DNA of 64,000 bases, from assembly GCF_010015445.1 (NCBI RefSeq), contig NC_053114.1:27423579-27487578 (forward strand), read 5' to 3'. Source of the stretch: Perca fluviatilis (taxonomy: Eukaryota > Chordata > Actinopteri > Perciformes > Percidae). The first letter of the stretch is position 1. Each line of letters opens with the position of its first letter. The notes under the pieces were generated by a model. It ran no database searches. It was not told where the DNA came from and saw only the letters and a list, made by a program, of their open reading frames with translations. The position numbers and the translations under genes were made by a program. Below, piece after piece: positions 58,901 through 64,000 of this stretch.

Positions 58901-61900
58901 TATCAAGGAGTCTGCCGTCCTCTGCTAATATTGAGTGTACGAATTTATCAGATGTTTCCTTTTTAATTTGCCAGGCCAAGAGTTTACTTGTTTTGTTCCC
59001 GAACTCATAATAGTGATATCTAGTTCTGGCCATAGCTGCTTCCTCTTTGCTGGTACATAGATTACTATATTGCATCCTTGTTCTTGTTAGTGTGTTAAGG
59101 TGTTCTTCCTTCTTGGTGGAAATGTATTCCTGCTCCTGCTTTTTAATCTCTCTTTCCAATTTGGTTAGTCTCTCTCTAATTTGTTTTACCTTGTGAGCAC
59201 TGTATGATAAAATTTGACCTCTCATATAGGCTTTAAGAGCTTCCCAAATGTTGGCATGTGAGGAGGAATTTGAATTGGCGTCAAGAAATATTTCAATATT
59301 GGTAGTCATATATGAAATAAACTCAGGGTCTTTCAACATGTAATTTTTAAATCTCCACCTGCAGGTTGTGGGCTGTGGAGTATCAACCAACCAGGAGAGT
59401 TTGATGGGATCAAATGATGATCTGAGAAGGTAGCTGCTAGATAGGAGCATTCGATCACTGTGGCTATCATACCTAGTGGCACCAGGAACAAGTCAATTCT
59501 AGAGTGTGTATTATGGGTAGGTGAAAAGAAAGAGAAATCCCTCTGGTTTGGATAAAGATTTCGCCACACGTCAATTATGCCTATGTCTTTCATACCTTGT
59601 TTTAGTGCTGTTGCCGCCTTTGATAGTGAAAATGTTTTTGGTAATGATCGTTCCAAAAGTGGGTTTAATACCAACAACACATTGACCCCCAATTGTAGCC
59701 AGTTTCATAATCAGATTGTTAAAGAACAACGGGTCATCGTAATTGGTCCCATATATATATTCACTAAGGATATCTTGTTCCTATTTATTTCACAATCTAC
59801 AAGCAAAAATCTGTCATTTTTATCCTTTTCAACTGAATTTAATTTAAAGTTCAGGCGTTTATTAATGAGCAAGGCAACACCTCTTGCTTTCGAGGAGTAG
59901 GAAGAATAGAAAACATTACCCACCCAGTCTCTGCGCAGTTTTAAATGTTCATAGTCAGTGAGGTGGGTCTCTTGGATAAAGGCAATGTCTGCATTTTGCC
60001 TCTTTAAATATGTCAACATTTTCTTCCTCTTAATTGGTGAGTTGACCCCTCTTATATTCCATGATATACATGTTAATTTACCCATAATATAGTTTCTTCA
60101 TAGAGACGTCTCAGAAGGATAAGTGTCATTCTATTCGGCTCTGTGGGTGTCTGGATACATTCCTGTGTTGATTTTAGAGGTAGTAAAATAACGAACATGG
60201 GTGTAATGATAAGACTGAATCTGAACCTGGAAGTAATATGGGTATGTGTGTAAATTGAAGTTCGAATTTTAGTGAGAAACCATACGTAACCCCAAAACAT
60301 TAAAGTAAAAACCTGCCTAGTAAAGCCCCTGTAACAAAAACACATTAGGTAGGTAACTCTCTTAAACAACAGTGGTGGCTCCAGCAACTGCTAATAATTA
60401 AAAACTGGCCACTCATAACAGTTAGAAAAAGTTTGCAATTTCACAATATTATTGATAAGGCAGAACTATGTAAGACATAGAAAAGTTAGTTAAATGAGGT
60501 GCGATCCCATTCTACCATTATTGTGGTATTAACCACAACATCACGTGCATTAGTCTGCACGCAGGATCTACAGCTTATCATCTGCCATGGTCCCACTTAT
60601 TTTGAACATTTGAAAATAGAAGGGTTTGGCTATCATGTCGTAGCTTGAATCACAACCCTTCTCATCAGTGTCTATAACGCTGGGCTGTGCACTTTAGTCA
60701 CTCTGGTTAGCTTTATTCTACTCACTTGGAAACTCTTTCAAAAAGTGTTGGTCTTCGGCTGGAGTGGAGAAAAACTTGACTGTTCCCAGATGTTTGATGC
60801 GAAGTTGGGCTGGGAAGATCAGCGCGTATTCCATCTCCTTCTCTCGCAGTATCCTCTTCACATCACGGAACTCGTCTCTCCTACGCTGCAGGTCTGCACT
60901 GTAATCTGGATAGAACGATATCCTTTTGTTGTCGTATGTCATCTCTCCTTTACTTCTGGCCAGACGAAGGGCTTTTTCTTTGTCTCTGAAGTTCAGGAAT
61001 TTGGCAATGAGGGGCCGCGGTCTGTCAGACTTCTTCCCGATGCGGTGTGCTCTTTCCAGGATGACAGGTGAGGGGAAGTTATCCTTACCCAGGATTTGAG
61101 GTATAAGCTTTTCCAAAAATCCTACAGTATCACGACCCTCTGCTTGTTCCGGCACATTTATTATCCTAATGTTAGACCTCCTGCTGCGGTTTTCTAAGTC
61201 GTCAATTTTGTCTTTGAGGTGCGTTATCAGTTTCTCCATTTCGCCAACACGGTCGCGCGTGTCTTTGATATTGTCTTCATTTGTACTCACTCGTGTCTGT
61301 ATCTCCTCAACCTGTTCCGCCAGCGTAGAGAGCGAGGACTCGATTTTCGTTAATGTTGTTTGTATGTCGGCTGTTTTCTGGTCAATATGTTTTGTGAGGT
61401 CGTCTTTGGTCTCTTGGATAGCATCGAGAAGTTTGCTGAAGGATGTTTCCTTTTCCCCGTCCGCCATGTTTCTTGTGGTTACAGTGTGCAGGTGTCGCGA
61501 AGTTTGAGTTGTAGTTTTCTTTCGCTTTTTATGTCGAAAATTGTAGCTTGCCATATAAAAGTGTTCTTAATGGCTTTGCCTCTTGCAAATAAATTAAAGT
61601 GATGGGGGGTTAAATCAGGATAAAGGCAGAAGCTAGGTACCACCACCGAGAGCTCACGAACACACGTCTGCACTCCTCCGCTGCATCCGGTGACTCTCAC
61701 CACAACATTTTTTTTTTTACAAAAATAACACCACACAGGCATTAATAAACACCGAATGCATCAGATTATGTCAAAAACTCAATTTCGACCAAAAGTGGAG
61801 ATAGAACCTTATAATTCTAAGCTCACAAATTGTCTCCTGGCTCCAACCTCATATTTAAAAGACAGACAGTGGTATCAATCTTCTCATCGGACTCTCAGCA

Positions 61901-63167
61901 AGAAAGTAAATAAGTGCATTTCCCAAAATGTCAAAACTTTTCCTTTAACGGACAGACTACTGACATGTTTTTTGTTTTTTTGTGTTCATGACAGGAAACA
62001 TTGCTGCTGGAGTGGGTCAATCCAGTGTACCTGGACATCTCCTACCAAGAGCAGATTCAGGAGGAGTTTGAGGACAGCTCTGAAATTCAGCTCAAAGATT
62101 TTCTCAAGGTAACTTCTTACTTGTTTTTTTTCTGCCTTGTATGTGTCCCCTTGTTTCTTTCAGCTGAATATGTGTCTGTCCTCAGGAGGAGAAGTTCATG
62201 GAGGTGAGGGAAGCACTGCGACTCACTCAGATTCAGTGGACGAGGAGAGGTCCGCCTAATAAGAGGTAGGACATGTTTCATAGATCATTTAAGAGCATAT
62301 TTAAGACTGTGATTATAGGCGCTTTATTTATGTCCATTTAGATGCTATGAAGCAGCCTCTCTGGATACCCTACCTCAGTGTGTGAGTGCATGTTGGGAGC
62401 TGCTTCGTTCAGAGGCTTTCTTCCTGCTTCTCTCCAACTTCACCGGCCTTCGATTGCACTACCTGTGTCCTGCTGATGATGACAATGACAGTAAAGACGA
62501 GGAGAAAGAGGACGTACTCGACGGAAAGGCGATGGGGTCTTCGACCGAATCACCATCAGCAAATACGAGCAGAGAGAAAGGTGTGTGTGTGTGTGTGTGT
62601 CAGTGTGAGTGGGTTTCTTCAGCTATGAGTCTTTACAACTGTTTATATGTTTTACCTTTGTTTGCTTTAGAGCCAAGCACACCTGTGTGTTGTGGTGAAC
62701 TGCGTCGATGGTCTCATGGCGACTACACTCTGTTGCATGATGCAGAAGCAGCGCGGGCAGAGTACGCTCTGGACCTTGTTTTACCTTTTTGCGGTGCGGG
62801 TGAGTCCACACACATGCACGTATACAGGAAAGACAAATCAGTCAATCCTGTGACCTTTACAAAACTTTCTTTCATAGACTGGCAGTCAGAGTTTGGGGGC
62901 TTCACGTGTTACGTTGCTAATGAAGAGGATGAGGAGGTGAGTGTTGATTACAGTATGAAGTGTAATTGTACATGTGTGGGCAATACTTTTATCATTGCTT
63001 TGGTTTCCTCTTCATCACAGCTCCTGACAGTGTATCCAGAGGATAATTCCCTCGCCCTTGTCTACAGAGACAAAGAAACCCTCAAATTTGTCAAACATGT
63101 CAACCACAAAAGCTCCTCTGGTTCTGCTAACAGTTTTTATGACTTCTCTTTTGTGTACTATGAATAA
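50112..63167 (+). CDS. ogfod1: OGFOD1, ribosomal prolyl 3-hydroxylase (2-oxoglutarate/iron oxygenase)
   Basis: Recognised exons: 50112-50236 (start [12 protein letters not shown], then a Lys run), 54621-54721, 54846-54962, 55045-55136, 55239-55367, 61995-62108, 62186-62265, 62342-62580, 62671-62799, 62878-62936, 63021-63167 (TAA). The catalytic 2OG-Fe(II) domain shows the iron ligands in [17 protein letters not shown] (HxD) and in [12 protein letters not shown] (distal His), with the 2-oxoglutarate-binding Arg in [13 protein letters not shown]. The C-terminal half is the inactive second double-stranded beta-helix domain, ending [14 protein letters not shown]1 hydroxylates a proline in ribosomal protein uS12 and affects translation and stress granules. 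The exons coding for roughly residues 42-105 were not found between 50237 and 54620. An antisense LINE of about 5.9 kb lies in the intron 55368-61994. The exon 1 assignment rests on N-terminal resemblance and a GTGAGG donor. Confidence 0.88.
50640..50800 (+). mobile_element. Fragment of the composite repeat seen at 3145-5510
   Basis: GGGGAGGTAACCTTAACC, CAGGGCTCGGTTT and CCATTTCTAGCC match in order the right half of the 5' VRK3 repeat. There is no minisatellite here, and the nested element is absent. Confidence 0.6.
51650..53060. repeat. Compound microsatellite block in OGFOD1 intron
   Basis: TA-rich sequence (51650-51950) is followed by T-rich and then (CT/GT)n TCTCTCTGTCTC-type sequence (52090-52440), then (TG)n and (TATG)n to (TA)n (52440-53060). 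The near absence of stop codons in several frames is a by-product of the simple sequence, not coding. Confidence 0.95.
53395..53560. repeat. Dispersed repeat fragment
   Basis: It contains CCCAGTAGATGGCGGTTGGC and GGAAGCAAAGCAATGTACTG, phrases I recognise from a dispersed fish repeat. It is non-coding and lies in an OGFOD1 intron. Confidence 0.4.
55395..55800 (+). mobile_element. Left arm of an inverted repeat pair flanking the LINE
   Basis: It contains TAGATGAGAGGATCAATATC, GCTAGCCTGGCTCTGTCCAA and GAGCTTAGAATTATAAGGTT, all phrases of a dispersed fish element. A second, inverted copy is at 61750-61945, on the other side of the LINE. Confidence 0.6.
56383..60085 (-). pseudogene. LINE ORF2: endonuclease and reverse transcriptase, frameshifted
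   Basis: The first piece (60085-59711) is the N-terminus of an apurinic endonuclease ([17 protein letters not shown], then FIQETHLTD). The second (59692-59333) holds its end, including SRIDLFLVP and FSDHHLIP. The third (59450-56838, 870 codons) is the reverse transcriptase, with [56 protein letters not shown] and the catalytic YADD in [11 protein letters not shown]. The fourth (56844-56383) is the C-terminal segment with a Cys-rich [19 protein letters not shown] motif. At least three frameshifts separate the pieces, one near a TATATA run at about 59752. The copy should therefore not move by itself. Confidence 0.9.
60718..61554 (-). CDS. LINE ORF1 protein (coiled coil plus RRM), intact
   Basis: A complete 278-codon frame. 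A basic N-terminus is followed by a long coiled coil (about residues 35-125, with heptads such as [19 protein letters not shown]). The RRM-like core begins [18 protein letters not shown] and includes [16 protein letters not shown] and [18 protein letters not shown], with a basic C-terminal domain at the end. This is the plan of L1 ORF1 proteins (Transposase_22 family), which trimerise and coat LINE RNA. It is uninterrupted, in contrast to the broken ORF2. Confidence 0.9.
   Translation of the reverse strand: MASYNFRHKKRKKTTTQTSRHLHTVTTRNMADGEKETSFSKLLDAIQETKDDLTKHIDQKTADIQTTLTKIESSLSTLAEQVEEIQTRVSTNEDNIKDTRDRVGEMEKLITHLKDKIDDLENRSRRSNIRIINVPEQAEGRDTVGFLEKLIPQILGKDNFPSPVILERAHRIGKKSDRPRPLIAKFLNFRDKEKALRLARSKGEMTYDNKRISFYPDYSADLQRRRDEFRDVKRILREKEMEYALIFPAQLRIKHLGTVKFFSTPAEDQHFLKEFPSE
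61750..61945 (-). mobile_element. Right arm of the inverted repeat pair flanking the LINE
   Basis: Read on the minus strand it repeats, diverged, the phrases of the left arm: GTGAGCTTAGAATTATAAGG, TTCTATCTCC, and a TGAGAAGATTGATACCAC region. It is followed by a terminus TTAAAGGAAAAGTTTTGACA. Confidence 0.6.
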
Positions 63168-63168
63168 A
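63163..63168 (+). terminator. Candidate OGFOD1 polyadenylation signal overlapping the stop codon
   Basis: AATAAA overlaps the TAA stop and is repeated as AATAAATAAATATT just beyond. A more distant signal may be the one used. Confidence 0.3.
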
Positions 63169-63174
63169 TAAATA

Positions 63175-63177
<3 letters not shown>

Positions 63178-63218
<41 letters not shown>
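63178..63218. repeat. (TA)n microsatellite after OGFOD1
   Basis: About 20 TA units immediately 3' of the OGFOD1 stop codon. Confidence 0.95.
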
Positions 63219-63219
63219 T

Positions 63220-63855
63220 GTGGGTTGACATCTTTCTTTCTTCTTCTTAAGGTTTTTTTTTCTTAAGGCAACTGCCCTGTTCCTTGGGAGCTATTTGGGA
63301 TTCATTGTTTTGCTCAAGAACTATTTGAGGTGTCTTTTTGACAGAATGAGCTGGGGATTGAACTGCCAAGCCTTTTGATTACTGGACCAGCACCAGTTCC
63401 TGGAAAACAGAAACTGTTTCATTTAGTTAAGTTTTAATAGATATTGTTCAGGCATACCCATTTGCAAATTATCAGTCTCCTAAAAGTCTGCTAGCTACTT
63501 TTAGTGCATCTTCATTTCATGAAAATTACATTTTGAAGATTTTGGTTGAATTTGCACTGCTGCTGTTATTGCAGTTAACTTCAACCAAGTGTGTGAAAAC
63601 CATAAGTGAGCATAGATGGGATGACACAGCTCAGTCCCAGCTCTTGTCTTAAACTAAATCATTAAACATTACAGTTTATCTGCTATTACCTTGGTCAGTG
63701 CTAAAATTGGTTCACTTCAGTAACTATGGGTACAAATCTTTAGAGTGTGGATCCTTTTTAATTGTAATATCGTTGGGTATGAGCTGGAAAATGATTTTTA
63801 TGTGACAGAATGATGCTTTTGACACAGTGGTGAAACCAGTATCATAATCAAACAG
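63220..63855. other. 3' flank of OGFOD1
   Basis: AT-rich sequence with no recognised coding exon or repeat. It probably includes the OGFOD1 3' UTR. Confidence 0.4.
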
Positions 63856-63858
63856 GTA

Positions 63859-64000
63859 CAGTACAGGCCAAAAGTTTGGACACACCTTCTCATTCAATGA
63901 GTTTCCTTTATTTTCATGACTATTTACATTGTAGATTCTCACTGAAGGCATCAAAACTGTGAATGAACACATATGGAATTATGTACTTAACAAAAAAGTG
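63859..64000. mobile_element. Tc1-like transposon C, one terminus (cut by window end)
   Basis: It begins CAGTACAGGCCAAAAGTTTG directly after a TA dinucleotide and runs on with GGACACACCTTCTCATTCAA. This is the terminal inverted repeat of another fish Tc1-like family, distinct from elements A and B. Its transposase lies beyond the window. Confidence 0.85.

Larger units (their letters stand above)
55870..61730 (-). mobile_element. Nearly full-length L1/Tx1-type LINE, antisense in OGFOD1 intron
   Basis: On the minus strand, in order: a short 5' UTR (from about 61730), ORF1 (61554-60718), ORF2 in pieces (60085-56383), about 500 bp of 3' UTR, and a poly(A) tail seen as a T run at 55871-55882 on the plus strand. 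The order and domain content fit the L1 superfamily; the closest group (L1 proper or Tx1) was not settled. A clear target-site duplication was not found, although ATTAATAA occurs just outside both ends. Confidence 0.9.

Overview
The window is vertebrate nuclear DNA from a ray-finned fish, most likely a percomorph teleost. The genes are split into short exons with GT-AG introns. They match vertebrate proteins residue for residue over long stretches (CTCF, NUDT21, OGFOD1, VRK3, RIPOR1, CARMIL2, RAB27). The spacers carry repeats typical of percomorph genomes: Tc1-like transposons with TA target sites, tRNA-derived SINEs, a fish L1/Tx1-type LINE, hAT-like remnants and long (TA)n and (CA)n microsatellites. 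The species cannot be fixed from sequence alone.

Layout from left to right. The last exon of a RAB27 gene (+) lies at 1-192. VRK3 (+) has 14 coding exons between 5647 and 10285; its 5' flank holds a composite transposon with a minisatellite of about 24 copies and a second element nested inside. RIPOR1 (-) has 15 coding exons between 22003 and 12875, with two Tc1-like elements in one intron. A spacer of about 7 kb follows. CTCF (-) has 12 coding exons between 33095 and 28890 with all 11 zinc fingers. The 3' part of a CARMIL2 gene (+) lies at about 36422-40817. A second copy of the larger Tc1-like element is at 41868-43491. NUDT21 (+) has 7 exons between 44465 and 48007. OGFOD1 (+) runs from 50112 to 63167; its introns hold 1.4 kb of simple sequence and a nearly full-length antisense L1-type LINE of about 5.9 kb. 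The end of another Tc1-like transposon enters at 63859.

RIPOR1, CTCF and CARMIL2 are neighbours on human 16q22.1, and NUDT21 and OGFOD1 are neighbours on human 16q13, so this is a conserved vertebrate linkage group with local strand flips. The genes do not form one pathway: vesicle trafficking (RAB27), a nuclear pseudokinase (VRK3), Rho-linked polarity (RIPOR1), chromatin architecture (CTCF), actin capping-protein regulation (CARMIL2), mRNA 3'-end processing (NUDT21) and ribosomal protein hydroxylation (OGFOD1).

The points most worth checking are these. RIPOR1 closes perfectly in frame as a 672-residue protein but lacks the HEAT-like C-terminal half of the family. CARMIL2 shows only its C-terminal part and carries a 466-residue Ser/Thr-rich exon. 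VRK3 has an apparent one-base deletion in exon 11. OGFOD1 exons 2-3 were not found. No new multi-gene system was recognised.
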